A stretch of DNA of 64,000 nucleotides from JBFWWP01 sp050246115 (GCA_050246115.1 JBFWWP010000010.1:1-64000); one strand, 5' to 3'. Shown: positions 53,203-62,728, counted from the first letter of the stretch. Numbers and translations are program-made. The notes: generated by a model from the sequence alone, not told the origin.

Positions 53203-55374
53203 TCAGAAGCGAAACTCGATCGAGACGTTCAGGCTGCGCCCGGATTCGTTGACGCCCGACCCGTGTACTCGATAGTCGGTGTCGAAAATGTTCTCGATCG
53301 CGCCCCTCACCGTGGTGCGGTCATTGAGCTCGAGCCCTGCGCGGAGCGAGAAGATGGCGTACCCAGGAGTGCCCCCCGGCGGGATGCGGCTCGTATCCGC
53401 AGCGTCGGTCACCGACAGATGGTCTTGTTCGTCCGCCATGCGCGCCAGGCCCTCGATCCAGAGGTCGTCGCAGGTGCACTCCCAGCGCACGCCGATCTGT
53501 CCGGTCGTCGGCATCAGGCGGGTGATCGTGTCCTCGACCTTCTGGTTGCTGGCGTCGATGAAGTCGACCTTACCGTCCATCCACGTCACGTTCCCGAACA
53601 CCGACCACTGGCGGTGAAAGCGCCAGGCGCCTTCGAGCTCGATGCCCTGCACCCAGCCGTCGCCCGAGTTCACTTTCTCGAAGATGGTCTGCGTCGGGTC
53701 GGCCGGGTTGGGGCCGGTCGGTCGGCGCAGGATCAAGTCGTCCGCCCAGGTGTAGAAGTACGCAGCCTGGCCGAAGAAGCACTCGGTCTCGACCTTGGTA
53801 CCGATCTCTGCCGTCAGGAAGTTCTCGGGGTCGAGGTTGCGTGCCGGGATCTCGAACCCCGAGGTACCGAAGTCGTCCAGGCTCGACAGATCGGAGAGAT
53901 TGGGGGCCCGGAAAGCCTGCGAGACCCCCGTGAAGATGTTCCAACGATCCTCGGGGTCAAGGGTCCATACCGCGCGCGCGCTGCCGGTCAGTTCCGAGTA
54001 GTCGTCGTCGAAACGCGTGGCCGTACCGGTCGCGAAGTCTTCGACGCTGTCGATGTCCGCGTGAGCGTAGGTCGCCCTCCCGGCCAGGAACAGGTCGAGT
54101 TGCTTGCAAACGGCTATGCGGTTCTCGACGAAACCACCGACGAGATCGTAGTCCGCGTCGTCACCAACCGCCCCCTGGATGGGATTCGTGGAGTCGCGCG
54201 AGTCGACTTGGTCGTGGTACCAGTCGACCCCATAAGTGAGGTAGCCGATCGGTGTATCCGACTCCGCTTGAGCCCACAGTCCGAAGGTGTTCGCGTCGAA
54301 CTCCTGGATGATTCGTGCGCCGCTGCTGCGAATCCGGTCTTCCTGTTCCTGCTGTCGTTGCCAGGAGGCGCTGACGCGGAAGCCCTCGACGGCTCCTCCC
54401 AGGTCGAAGCCGTGAAGCTGGACATACGCTAGGTCGCGCACTTGATCGAGGTCCCGCTGCCGGTCGCTTCCGATGGAGAGTCCATGCCAGTCAATGGCGT
54501 GCATGGTGCTATGTGTGCGCGGGACATCGTTCTGGCGCACCTTCTGGTAGGCGGCCACGATTTGCGTGTTCGCCGACAGCTGGTAGACGCTCTTGAGGTC
54601 CGCCGCGTATTCGTCGTACCCGGTCCCGCGTTGTTTGCCGACGTCGGCACCGCCCTCGAGGTCGCCAAAGTTCTTGAGCGTCAGCCCGAGCTGCACGACC
54701 GCGTCGGGACTGAGCGAGTACGCCACTTCACCGCGGCCGATCAGCGAACGCTCGGCGCTCGAGGCGCGTGCGAGCAACCGTCCGTGCATGGTGCCGCGTT
54801 CTCCCCCGAGCTCTGGGGAACGAGTGAGAGCATTGACGGCGCCGCCCACCGCGTCAGAGCCGTAGAGGGCGGCGGCGGGACCCCGTACGACCTCGAGGCG
54901 CTCGAGGGAGAACGGGTCGACCGTGTTCCAGTACTGGTTGGGTCCGCTGCGAAACACGCTGTTGTTCAGGCGGATGCCGTCGATCAGGAACACGGTTTGA
55001 TAGCCCGTGAACCCACGGATGTACGGAGAGCCTTGACCATGCGATGTCTTCTGCACCATGACCCCGGGGATCTCTCGCAGAGCTTCCGGGGTGCTCCGGA
55101 CCTGGCGGTCGAGCACCCCCGAGTCGGTCAGGACGTTCAGTGAGTAGGGAGTGCCAAAGCTGCTGAACAGGTTGCGATTCGGCGTCACGACCAAGTCGCC
55201 CAAGCGCACCGGCGACCGCGGCAGCCGCTCCAGTTCCTCGACGGTTGGGCCTGGCGCGATCGGGGCGGGCACGTCGCTCGGGATCGGCTGCGCGCCGATC
55301 GTTTGCGGGCCGGCGAAGGCCATGGCGACCGCCCAGACGATCGTCGGCACGCGACGGCGCGGATGAGAGTGCAT
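53203..55374 (-). CDS. TonB-dependent outer-membrane receptor
   Basis: 723 residues. Signal peptide, plug domain (VRSTPEALREIPGVMVQ, SPYIRGFTGYQTVFLIDGIR, LEVVRGPAAALYGSDAVGG) and a beta barrel ending in IEFRF with the terminal Phe of outer-membrane proteins. GAAGGAAG precedes the ATG. It imports a siderophore, cobalamin, metal or other ligand; no TonB/ExbBD or ABC genes are nearby to indicate which, and no clear cobalamin riboswitch lies upstream. Confidence 0.93.
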   Translation of the reverse strand: MHSHPRRRVPTIVWAVAMAFAGPQTIGAQPIPSDVPAPIAPGPTVEELERLPRSPVRLGDLVVTPNRNLFSSFGTPYSLNVLTDSGVLDRQVRSTPEALREIPGVMVQKTSHGQGSPYIRGFTGYQTVFLIDGIRLNNSVFRSGPNQYWNTVDPFSLERLEVVRGPAAALYGSDAVGGAVNALTRSPELGGERGTMHGRLLARASSAERSLIGRGEVAYSLSPDAVVQLGLTLKNFGDLEGGADVGKQRGTGYDEYAADLKSVYQLSANTQIVAAYQKVRQNDVPRTHSTMHAIDWHGLSIGSDRQRDLDQVRDLAYVQLHGFDLGGAVEGFRVSASWQRQQEQEDRIRSSGARIIQEFDANTFGLWAQAESDTPIGYLTYGVDWYHDQVDSRDSTNPIQGAVGDDADYDLVGGFVENRIAVCKQLDLFLAGRATYAHADIDSVEDFATGTATRFDDDYSELTGSARAVWTLDPEDRWNIFTGVSQAFRAPNLSDLSSLDDFGTSGFEIPARNLDPENFLTAEIGTKVETECFFGQAAYFYTWADDLILRRPTGPNPADPTQTIFEKVNSGDGWVQGIELEGAWRFHRQWSVFGNVTWMDGKVDFIDASNQKVEDTITRLMPTTGQIGVRWECTCDDLWIEGLARMADEQDHLSVTDAADTSRIPPGGTPGYAIFSLRAGLELNDRTTVRGAIENIFDTDYRVHGSGVNESGRSLNVSIEFRF

Positions 55375-55894
55375 GGTGGGTGCTTCCTTCGCACGGGGTC
55401 GACCGGGGCGTCGACGGGTGGTAGCCGGGCTGAACGACGATGGGTCGGTTTAGCCCCCGCACCGGGTCTTGGCAATACGCTTTCGTCCGCGCGACGCGCA
55501 CGCACCAGCCCCGGTGGCCCCGTGGCTGCGGGCTCGGCGCGCGCGGCGCGGTCCGGATCCGGGTTGACCCAGGTGGCGGCGGCGGGTAGCGTCTGGGCCA
55601 TGCCCGTGACCTACCTGAAGCGTCCACCCTACGGCTGACTCGCACCCACGGAAGTGGTGGAGCCAGTTCGTCTCGCCTAAGTCTCCTTCGTTCGAATCCG
55701 CGCTCTGTGCCTGTTCGACATCCTTGGATCGACTCCGTCGGTCCGAGTAGCTCGTCGCCATGGCGTACGTCCTCGCGGGCCCCCACCACGACTCCACGCC
55801 GGTGTTCGAGCACTCGCAACCGTGCACCTGTCTTCGTACCTCTCCGTGTCGGCTGCCGCAGAGCAGTCATGAACTTCCGAAAGCGAGGGAACTC
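55375..55894. other. divergent intergenic region between two outer-membrane protein genes
   Basis: 520 bp with no convincing gene. A GTTCGAATCC string at 55689 resembles a tRNA T-loop but has no matching stem. Promoters for the TonB receptor (minus) and porin (plus) are expected here; I see no strong box. Confidence 0.4.
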
Positions 55895-57208
55895 GTGAAG
55901 CGTCTCGTGGTGTTCTTGTCTTGTTGGCTCGCGGTCGGCGCGACGGTCTCCGGGGTGGCGTCCGCCCAGACCGTCGAAGAGCTTTCGAAGCGGATCGAAG
56001 TCCTGGAAGCCAGGGAGGCGTCGGCCGCGGCCGGAACCACCGTTCCTGACTTCCTCACCAAGATGGGTTCCATGCTGAAGATCTACGGCTTCCTGCGCGT
56101 CGACGGGGTCTACGACACGTCCGAGCTCAGCGATACCCAGGTCGGGGTCTTCGTCCGCTCCGAGGACCCCACCACCGGGCAGAGTCAGGACGACGATGAC
56201 TTCTCCCTCTACACCCGGCTCACGCGGTTGGGTCTGGATCTCGTCGGACCCAATGTGGGCAAGGCGCAGCTCACGGGCAAGGTCGAAGTCGACTTCTACG
56301 GGTTCTTGAACTCGGACTCTCGCAACGACCTTCGGATGCGCCACGCGTACCTCAAGATCGGTACGGACAACTGCTCGTTGCTCGCCGGCCAGACCTCGGA
56401 CTTGATCTCGCCGCTCTTCCCATCGGTGAATCCTGATCTGATCAACTGGAACATCGGCAACCTTGGTGATCGTCGTCCGCAGGTACGACTCGGCTACCAT
56501 CCGAAGATCAACGACAGCACCCGCGTGATCTTCGAGATCGCTGCCTCGCTGAAAGGCGCGATCGACGGCGGCAACTTCGATGCCGACGGCGTCCTCGACG
56601 GGGAAGACTCGGGGCTGCCGCTCCTCCAGGGCCGAGCGGCGCTCCGAACGCGTCTCCTTGGATCGACCGATACCGAAGTCGGTGTGTGGGTGGCGCGCGG
56701 TTGGGACGAGTTCGACTTGGCCGCGGCCCAAGCGGCCGGAACCGTCGGCGCCGGAGTCACGACCGATGAGTTCGACACCTACGTCTTCGGGATCGACGCC
56801 AGAGTCCCGTTGGTGAGCGACAGCGTGTGGCTCCAGGGCGAGGCGTGGCGCGGCTCCAACCTCGACGACCTGCGCGGTGGCGTTGGCCAGGGCGTGAATG
56901 CGACCGCGGGCGACGAGATCGAGGCCATGGGCTTCTGGGCCGAGCTGAACGTCAAGCCGAAACCGTGGCTCACGACGTTCGCTGGGTACTCGGTCGACAA
57001 CCCCGATCGAACCGATCTGTTGGTGGCCACCGTGGCGCGCCCGAACCAAGGGATCGACCACAACCAGATGGTCTACTGCGGCGCGAACGTGAGCTACTGG
57101 AAGCCGGTTGTGTTCGGCTGCGACTATTCCTACATCGAGACGCGCTTCCGGGGGCTCGACGAGGGCTTTGGCAGTCGCTTTCGTTTGTTCATCCAGTACA
57201 ACTTCTGA
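55895..57208 (+). CDS. outer-membrane porin with N-terminal coiled coil
   Basis: 437 residues. After the signal peptide comes a short coiled coil (TVEELSKRIEVLEA), then a barrel (LKIYGFLRVDGVYDTSE...) with alternating hydrophobic residues and a final FIQYNF, the outer-membrane Phe signature. It resembles DcaP-like or porin-P-like trimeric porins. GTG at 55895 follows AGGGAA. The lipoprotein gene starts 27 bp downstream. Confidence 0.8.
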   Translation: MKRLVVFLSCWLAVGATVSGVASAQTVEELSKRIEVLEAREASAAAGTTVPDFLTKMGSMLKIYGFLRVDGVYDTSELSDTQVGVFVRSEDPTTGQSQDDDDFSLYTRLTRLGLDLVGPNVGKAQLTGKVEVDFYGFLNSDSRNDLRMRHAYLKIGTDNCSLLAGQTSDLISPLFPSVNPDLINWNIGNLGDRRPQVRLGYHPKINDSTRVIFEIAASLKGAIDGGNFDADGVLDGEDSGLPLLQGRAALRTRLLGSTDTEVGVWVARGWDEFDLAAAQAAGTVGAGVTTDEFDTYVFGIDARVPLVSDSVWLQGEAWRGSNLDDLRGGVGQGVNATAGDEIEAMGFWAELNVKPKPWLTTFAGYSVDNPDRTDLLVATVARPNQGIDHNQMVYCGANVSYWKPVVFGCDYSYIETRFRGLDEGFGSRFRLFIQYNF

Positions 57209-57235
57209 GCCGTGCTCAACGAAAAGGATCAAGAC

Positions 57236-58387
57236 ATGAAGGCAATCTCGTTTGGCCGAGTTTCGCCGTTTATCGCGACCGTGTCGTTGGTGGGCGTGAT
57301 CGGTTGCATAGGGGCAGCGCCGCGTCCCGGCATGGAGCCCGGCCCGGGCGTCAAGGCCGGGAAGAAGGGCACCTTCGAGGCTGTCCACGAGTTCGTGATC
57401 AAGGCCCCCGAGGGAGCGTCGGTCGTCAAGGCGTGGCTACCCATTCCGGCCGACAGCGATCGCATGCAGAAAGTCGAGAGCTTTCGCGTAGAGTCCCCGG
57501 TGCCCGATCGCATCGCGCACGACGAACTCGGCAATCGCTACCTGTACGTGGAGCGGGGCGCGCCCGCTGGCGGCGACCTCGTGGTGCGGACGACGTTCTC
57601 GGTGACTCGGTCCGAAGTCAATGCCGACGTCGACCCGGCGCACACGCGGCCGCACACTCCGGACGAACTCGCGCAGCTCGGCCAGTACCTGGTCGGCTCG
57701 AGCCAGAGCGTGATCGACGACAATGCCCGTGAGCTGGCGCGGACGGTCGTGGGCAACGAGACGAACCCGGTGCGCATCGCGCGCCAGGTCTATGACGCGG
57801 TGCTCGAGCGCGTCGAGTACCATGTCAAGGATCCGAAGCCGGACGCCCAGAAGACCATGAAAGCGACCGGCACGGGAAGCAGTCAGAAGTGCTTCGAGAC
57901 CTGCACGGGCAACTGCACCGACTTCCACTCGCTCTACGCGGCCGTGGCTCGGGCCGCGGGCTTGCCGACGCGGGAAGTCTACGGATCATTCTTCAAGGGA
58001 CCGCTCGACGGACAAGACAAGGATCAGAGCTACCACTGCTGGATCGAGTTTCACGCCCCGAACATCGGCTGGATCCCGCTGGACGTGGCCGTAGCCGACA
58101 TCTTCGTCGCGGACTTCCACGCCAACGACCACAGCCGGCCGCGCGCAGAACTCACCGTGGCAAACGGGTACAATGGCCCGAGTTCGCAGTGGGTAGAGTA
58201 CTACTTCGGCAACCTCGAGGAACGGCGCGTGAGTTGGCACTGGGGCCGGGATCTCGTGCTCGACCCGCCCCAAGCGGGGCCGCCCTTGTTTTGGAATGCG
58301 ACGGGGTATGCGGAAGCGGACGGAAAGCCGGTTCAAGTGGTACGCAAGCTCACGTACCGTCAGGTCAAAGAGGTGGCTCGGCGGTGA
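57236..58387 (+). CDS. transglutaminase-like lipoprotein
   Basis: 383 residues. The N-terminus has a hydrophobic segment with a lipobox-like VIGC. The core has GNCTDFHSLYAA (Cys), SYHCWIEF (His) and GWIPLDVA (Asp), the Cys-His-Asp triad of bacterial transglutaminase-like proteins. Such proteins act as periplasmic cysteine peptidases or amidases. AAGGA precedes the ATG. It is probably co-transcribed with the porin. Confidence 0.85.
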   Translation: MKAISFGRVSPFIATVSLVGVIGCIGAAPRPGMEPGPGVKAGKKGTFEAVHEFVIKAPEGASVVKAWLPIPADSDRMQKVESFRVESPVPDRIAHDELGNRYLYVERGAPAGGDLVVRTTFSVTRSEVNADVDPAHTRPHTPDELAQLGQYLVGSSQSVIDDNARELARTVVGNETNPVRIARQVYDAVLERVEYHVKDPKPDAQKTMKATGTGSSQKCFETCTGNCTDFHSLYAAVARAAGLPTREVYGSFFKGPLDGQDKDQSYHCWIEFHAPNIGWIPLDVAVADIFVADFHANDHSRPRAELTVANGYNGPSSQWVEYYFGNLEERRVSWHWGRDLVLDPPQAGPPLFWNATGYAEADGKPVQVVRKLTYRQVKEVARR

Positions 58388-58426
58388 GCCGGGGTTAGGG
58401 TATCTTCAGCAGCTCGGAGGCCAGTC

Positions 58427-59035
58427 ATGACCGACGCAGACGACGAACGGAAGACCGCCGAGCTGCTGCAGGAACTCGATGAGTCTGGCGAGCGCACGTG
58501 CGGGCTCTGTGCGGCCCGCTTGTGTGGGCACGCTTATGTCGTTTGCGTCGTCATGGGTTTCAAGCGGGCGCTGCGCTGCAGTTCGTGCTTGGCGGCGCAG
58601 CTCGGGCGTGACCCGGCGGAGTTCCTCGAGCACGTGCTCGAGTACATTCAGCGTCGGGCCTGCTTCTCGGCAGGCTGGATGTACGCGTCGCAGCAGGAGG
58701 GGCTCGCGCCCGGCCAGCGTCCCTCCTGTCTCTGGCCCGCGGCCGTCAACCGCTCGAAGACTCTCGAGCCGGCGAGCTCGCTCGTAGCTTCGCCGGTGGG
58801 CGCGGACACGGAGATGGCCGTTCACGCCGAGTGGGACGCCGGCGATATGGGGTGTGGAGACCTCGTGCTCGAGCTTCGGGGCCGCCTCCGGGCGTTGTCT
58901 GCCGGGCAGGTGCTCGCGGTCCGTGCGCGGGACCCGGGAGCGCCCCAAGACATCCCGGCCTGGTGTGGCCTCACCGGCCACGAGTTGCTTCGCGGCGAGC
59001 ACCCCCGATACTGGATTCGAAGAAAGGACGGTTGA
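58427..59035 (+). CDS. TusA-like sulfur-carrier protein with N-terminal Cys-rich domain
   Basis: 202 residues. An N-terminal helical region has CGLC and CSSC pairs that may bind a metal. The C-terminal TusA-like domain has DMGCGDLVLELRGRLRAL and DIPAWCGLTGHELL. The canonical CPxP motif is CGDL here, keeping the sulfur-accepting Cys but not the prolines; a second Cys occurs in PAWC. It heads a four-gene operon of sulfur-transfer proteins and a MetE-like methyltransferase. Confidence 0.75.
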   Translation: MTDADDERKTAELLQELDESGERTCGLCAARLCGHAYVVCVVMGFKRALRCSSCLAAQLGRDPAEFLEHVLEYIQRRACFSAGWMYASQQEGLAPGQRPSCLWPAAVNRSKTLEPASSLVASPVGADTEMAVHAEWDAGDMGCGDLVLELRGRLRALSAGQVLAVRARDPGAPQDIPAWCGLTGHELLRGEHPRYWIRRKDG

Positions 59036-59038
59036 GCC

Positions 59039-59401
59039 ATGGCGGGAAAGTTCTGCATCAGCCTCACGTCGGCCAAGAACGACACGGACCGAGCGACGGT
59101 GGCATTCGTCGTTGCCAATGCGGCGGTAGCGTCTGACAAAGACACGCTCGTGTTTCTCAGCACGGAGGCCGTACGCTTGAGTCAGCGGGGGTACGCAGAC
59201 GCCATCCACGAGGATGGGTTCGCACCGCTCGCGGAGTTGATGGGGTCCTTCGTCAAGGCTGGGGGCGTCATTTGGGTTTGCTCACCGTGTTTCAAGAAGC
59301 GTGGGCTCGATGAGTCGAGTCTCATCCCCGGAGCTACGATCGTCGGGGGCGCGAAGCTGGTCGAGTTCCTGAGTGCCGGCAGCCCCTGCGTGAGCTACTG
59401 A
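59039..59401 (+). CDS. DsrE-family protein
   Basis: 120 residues. FCISLTSAKNDTDRATVAFV, DTLVFLSTEAVRL and GGVIWVCSPCFKKRGL match DsrE/DsrF-like proteins, with Cys in CSPC as the likely persulfide carrier. It starts four bases after the TusA-like gene and ends nine bases before the TusA-OsmC gene. Acts in the cytoplasm, probably accepting sulfur from or giving it to a TusA-type partner. Confidence 0.85.
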   Translation: MAGKFCISLTSAKNDTDRATVAFVVANAAVASDKDTLVFLSTEAVRLSQRGYADAIHEDGFAPLAELMGSFVKAGGVIWVCSPCFKKRGLDESSLIPGATIVGGAKLVEFLSAGSPCVSY

Positions 59402-59409
59402 GGCGCACG

Positions 59410-60132
59410 GTGGCTGCCGAACTCCGGCCGGCCGCGACGTGCGATGGCGGCGACCTCGATTGCGGCAGCGGGCTGCTCCTCATCATACGCAGCGCGATGC
59501 AGTCCATCGCCGGGGGCGAGGTGTTGGAGGTCCGGAGCCGAGAATCGAGTGTGCGCGAAGACCTGCCCGCTTGGTGCCGCATGGTGGGGCACGCGCTGCT
59601 GCTCGACCACCCCGGAGACCAGCGTTACCACCACTTCTTCATCCGCAAGAAGGGGGGCGACGAGCAATTCGCCGGCGACCTGGAGGAAGCGCGTGCCTTC
59701 GCCTGGAAAGTGCGCGTGCGTTGGACGGGCGGCATGCAGGCCAAGGCCTTCGCTCGCAACCACGCTTTCGTCATCGGTCAGCCGGCGAGCTTCGACACCG
59801 AGGATCCAGCACCGTCGGCGGTCGAGGTCTTGTTGGCCTCGGTGGCGGGTTGCCTCGTGGTCGGCTACCAGTGGCGCTTGTCCCGCGCGGGGGTCGAAGT
59901 TCAGAACCTCGAGATGGCCGTGCGCGCGCGGGCGGACAACATTCTGGTGTTCTTGGGGGTCGAGGACTCGGGGCACCCGGGCCTGGCCCTGATCGAAGGT
60001 TCGATCTACGTGGAAGCGGACGCCGAGGACGAACTCCTCGACGAACTTTGGCAGGAGACGGTTCGCCGGTCGCCGGTCGTGAACTCGCTCACGAGAGCCG
60101 TCTCCGTGCAGATCGAGGTGAAGAAACAGTGA
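59410..60132 (+). CDS. TusA-OsmC fusion protein
   Basis: 240 residues from GTG at 59410. The N-terminal 75 residues are TusA-like (LDCGSGLLLIIRSAM, DLPAWCRMVGHALL, with CGSG instead of CPxP). The rest is an OsmC/Ohr-type domain (APSAVEVLLASVAGCLVVGY, ending TRAVSVQIEV) with the Cys of the VAGC motif. OsmC domains reduce peroxides through thiols. The fusion of a sulfur carrier to a peroxidase-like domain suggests persulfide handling. Its stop overlaps the next gene as GTGA. Confidence 0.8.
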   Translation: MAAELRPAATCDGGDLDCGSGLLLIIRSAMQSIAGGEVLEVRSRESSVREDLPAWCRMVGHALLLDHPGDQRYHHFFIRKKGGDEQFAGDLEEARAFAWKVRVRWTGGMQAKAFARNHAFVIGQPASFDTEDPAPSAVEVLLASVAGCLVVGYQWRLSRAGVEVQNLEMAVRARADNILVFLGVEDSGHPGLALIEGSIYVEADAEDELLDELWQETVRRSPVVNSLTRAVSVQIEVKKQ

Positions 60133-61277
60133 CGAAGCCGTGGCCCTTCTTGTATCCCGTGACCGTCGTAGGGAGCTGGCCGCGGCCGGCTTGGCTGCTG
60201 CAGGCCATGAAGCGCGGTGCCCCGAATCTCGCGGAACTGCGCGACGAGGCGACGCTCCTCGCCATCAAGTACCAAGAAGACGCGGGCGTCGACATCGTGT
60301 CGGACGGCGAGCAACGGCGCGACAACTTCTACTCCTTCTTCACCGAGCGCCTCCAAGGGCTCGAACTCATGACGATGGCGGAGCTCCTCGAGTACGTCGA
60401 GGACAAGGCGGCATTCGAGGAACTCCTGGGCGCACTCGACGTGCCCGCGTTCGCCATCAAGAACCCGACCGTCGTCGGCAAGCTCGCTCTGCGTGAGCCC
60501 CTGGTGTTCAACGACTTCCGGTTCCTCCGCGAACACACCCGCAAGCCCATCAAGATCACTCTGCCGGGTCCGTACCTTCTCAGTCGCTCCACTTGGGTCA
60601 AGAACCTCTCGGAGAGCGCTTATCCGACGCGGGAGTCGCTGGCCGACGACATCGTACGGATCCTGCGGGACGAGCTGATGCAACTGGCGGCGGCGGGTGT
60701 GGAGATGGTGCAGTTCGACGAGCCGGTGCTGACCGAGTTGGTGTTCGCCGGCAAGTCCGCGACCCGCACCTTCATGTGCGCTGCCCTGGCAGCAACGGCC
60801 TCGCCAGAGTCGGAACTCGAGTTTGCCGTCGATCTGATCAACCGCGTGGTCGACGGAATCAGCGGACCGATCCGCGCACTTCACATCTGCCGCGGCAACT
60901 GGAGTCAGAAAGAAGACGTGCTTCTCACGGGCTCCTACGACCCGCTCATTCCGCATCTCGAGCGAATGAAGGTGGATCAGTACGTACTCGAGTACGCGAC
61001 CCCGCGCGCCGGCGCCGTGGCAGTGCTCGCGGGTTTGCCGGCACGCTCGACCCTGGGTTTCGGGGTCGTGAATCCGCGAACCACCGACATCGAGAGCGAG
61101 GACTGGATCGTGAGTCGTGTGCAAGAGGTCGCAAGCGTGCTCGGCCGCGACCGCGTGTTTCTCAACCCGGACTGCGGCTTCGGCACGTTCGCAGAACGCC
61201 CCGTCGCCACTGCGCAAGTCGCGTTCGAGAAGCTGCGCGCCCTCGCGCGCGCTGCCGCTCGACTGCGTACGCTGTAG
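60129..61277 (+). CDS. MetE-core cobalamin-independent methionine-synthase-like methyltransferase
   Basis: 382 residues, only the C-terminal catalytic barrel of MetE. VVGSWPRPAWL, DIVSDGEQRRDNFYSF, LHICRGNWSQ (His and Cys zinc ligands) and FLNPDCGFGTF (third Cys ligand) are visible. Such short MetE-core proteins include folate-independent methionine synthases (MesA-D types). The GTG start overlaps the TusA-OsmC stop. Its methyl donor and whether its acceptor is homocysteine or another thiol cannot be told from sequence. Confidence 0.8.
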   Translation: MTKPWPFLYPVTVVGSWPRPAWLLQAMKRGAPNLAELRDEATLLAIKYQEDAGVDIVSDGEQRRDNFYSFFTERLQGLELMTMAELLEYVEDKAAFEELLGALDVPAFAIKNPTVVGKLALREPLVFNDFRFLREHTRKPIKITLPGPYLLSRSTWVKNLSESAYPTRESLADDIVRILRDELMQLAAAGVEMVQFDEPVLTELVFAGKSATRTFMCAALAATASPESELEFAVDLINRVVDGISGPIRALHICRGNWSQKEDVLLTGSYDPLIPHLERMKVDQYVLEYATPRAGAVAVLAGLPARSTLGFGVVNPRTTDIESEDWIVSRVQEVASVLGRDRVFLNPDCGFGTFAERPVATAQVAFEKLRALARAAARLRTL

Positions 61278-61281
61278 ACGC

Positions 61282-61327
61282 CCGACGCGCCCGACCATGA
61301 CGCGCAGATCGCGCGTGCAGGCGTCGG
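61282..61327. terminator. nested hairpin between convergent genes
   Basis: Outer arms CCGACGC/GCGTCGG and inner arms ACGCGC/GCGCGT fold over 61282-61327, just after the MetE-like stop and before the convergent LysR stop. Probably a bidirectional terminator. Confidence 0.45.
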
Positions 61328-61378
61328 CGGTCTCATGTCGATCAACCTGGACTCTCGAGCGGTGCCGGCACCCTAGAC

Positions 61379-62356
61379 TCAGGCTTCAAGCAGCCGACGC
61401 AGACGTGCGATCAAGTCCACGATGGGACCAGAGCGCTCGGTGTCGCGGCGGGTGATCCATCCGAACTCGGGGAGCTCGATCAGCGGATGGAGCAGTTCGC
61501 TCACCCCGAACTCGACGATGCCTCCGGCGTTGAGCTTGCTCCTGGCCCGAGGACGGCGCTTCGGCGTTGCACGCTCCACGAGCGCCGGCACGAAAGCGGC
61601 ACCGACACCGGCGCGAACGAGGGCGCGCATTCCGAGCGCAGTGCTCGCCTCTGCGGCGACTTCGAGGGTGAGACCGAGTTGCGCCAGGACCGCGTCGGTG
61701 TAGGACCGTCCCGCCGTCCCGGCCTCGTAGACGATGAACGCATGTCCGGTCAGGCCCTCGACCGAGAGCGGAACTCGGCGTCGCGCCAGGGCGTGCCCCG
61801 TCGGGACCAGGAGAGACAGGCTGAGCCGACCCAAGCCCTGAAACCGCAGGCCGGGCGGCAGGAAGGGCGGCAGGCTCGACACTCCGAGGTCGAACTCGCC
61901 GTGCTCAACGCCGGTAACGATCGCGGGCGCGTCCCGTTCTGCGACACGAACACCGATTTGGGGATGGTCTCTGCGCAGGGACTCGATGGCCTCCGCACAG
62001 AGTCCCTCGATGTAGAGAGGCTCGACGCCCAGTGCCAGGCTCAGGCGCGAGCCGTCGCTGATCGATCGCAGGACTCCGGGCAGCTGTTCGAAGTATCGCG
62101 CGACGAACTGATAGAGCGTGCGTCCCGCCGGTGTCGGAAGCAGGCGCCGTCCCGCGCCCTGGACCAACAGACGCACGCCGAGTTCGCGCTCGAGTTTGCG
62201 GACCTGCTGATGCAGGGCGGGCTCGGTGATGGCGTACGGGAGTGCCTGTACCGCGCGCGCGAAACCTCCGTGGCGGCAGACGTGGAAGAACCCCTCGAGT
62301 TGATGGAGTCGCACGTTCGGATCGGCGTGGGTCGACGGAGGTGGCTTGCGGGCCAT
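61379..62356 (-). CDS. LysR-type transcriptional regulator
   Basis: 325 residues. LHQLEGFFHVCRHGGFARAV, ITEPALHQQVRKLERELGVRLL is the winged helix-turn-helix; RTLYQFVARYFEQ the linker helix; the rest a LysR substrate-binding domain. The effector and targets are unknown. It faces the sulfur operon tail-to-tail, so regulation of that operon is possible but not shown by divergent placement. ATG at 62354-62356. Confidence 0.92.
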   Translation of the reverse strand: MARKPPPSTHADPNVRLHQLEGFFHVCRHGGFARAVQALPYAITEPALHQQVRKLERELGVRLLVQGAGRRLLPTPAGRTLYQFVARYFEQLPGVLRSISDGSRLSLALGVEPLYIEGLCAEAIESLRRDHPQIGVRVAERDAPAIVTGVEHGEFDLGVSSLPPFLPPGLRFQGLGRLSLSLLVPTGHALARRRVPLSVEGLTGHAFIVYEAGTAGRSYTDAVLAQLGLTLEVAAEASTALGMRALVRAGVGAAFVPALVERATPKRRPRARSKLNAGGIVEFGVSELLHPLIELPEFGWITRRDTERSGPIVDLIARLRRLLEA

Positions 62357-62728
62357 GGACTCGATTCCAGTTGGGTGCCCGCGTTGGTGCCGCGAACCGC
62401 GCTCGACGTTACCGGGATCGACCGCCGCAGGCAACGTCACAGTCGATCGGGTACGGCAGCACAACCGAGACGCCAGCGGGGAAGTGGGTGACCCGGGTTG
62501 GGTAGGGCTGACCGCGGGAGCGCTTTCGCTCCGTTCGAGACGCAGTGCGGAACCCACGCTGCCTATCGCCACCTCCGACGTGCGTGCCTTGCGCCCAGTG
62601 ACCGACGCTCGGGCGAATCGGGAGGAGGGGGCGTGAGTCGGACGGAGAGGGCAGGTGAAGCGAGCTGCGAGCCGGGAGGCCCCAGAGGAACCTCCCGGCT
62701 ATGACCGTCGACCGCGAACCCAGGGGTC
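62357..62728. other. intergenic region with terminator hairpin
   Basis: 372 bp without a gene. AGCCGGGAGG/CCTCCCGGCT at 62670-62700 (10-bp perfect stem, 11-base loop) lies just downstream of the minus-strand dockerin-like gene and is its likely terminator. The LysR promoter should lie near 62360-62450; no clear box seen. Confidence 0.55.

Noticed and set aside
55375..55640. possible cobalamin riboswitch upstream of the TonB receptor
   Set aside because: No B12-box or conserved core could be found in the leader on the minus strand.
55680..55720. GTTCGAATCC string like a tRNA T-loop
   Set aside because: Flanking bases cannot form the T-stem or an acceptor stem, and no anticodon arm is present.
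54854..57388. 844-codon minus-strand frame
   Set aside because: It overlaps the start of the TonB receptor and the whole porin gene in the wrong frame; composition is shadow-like.
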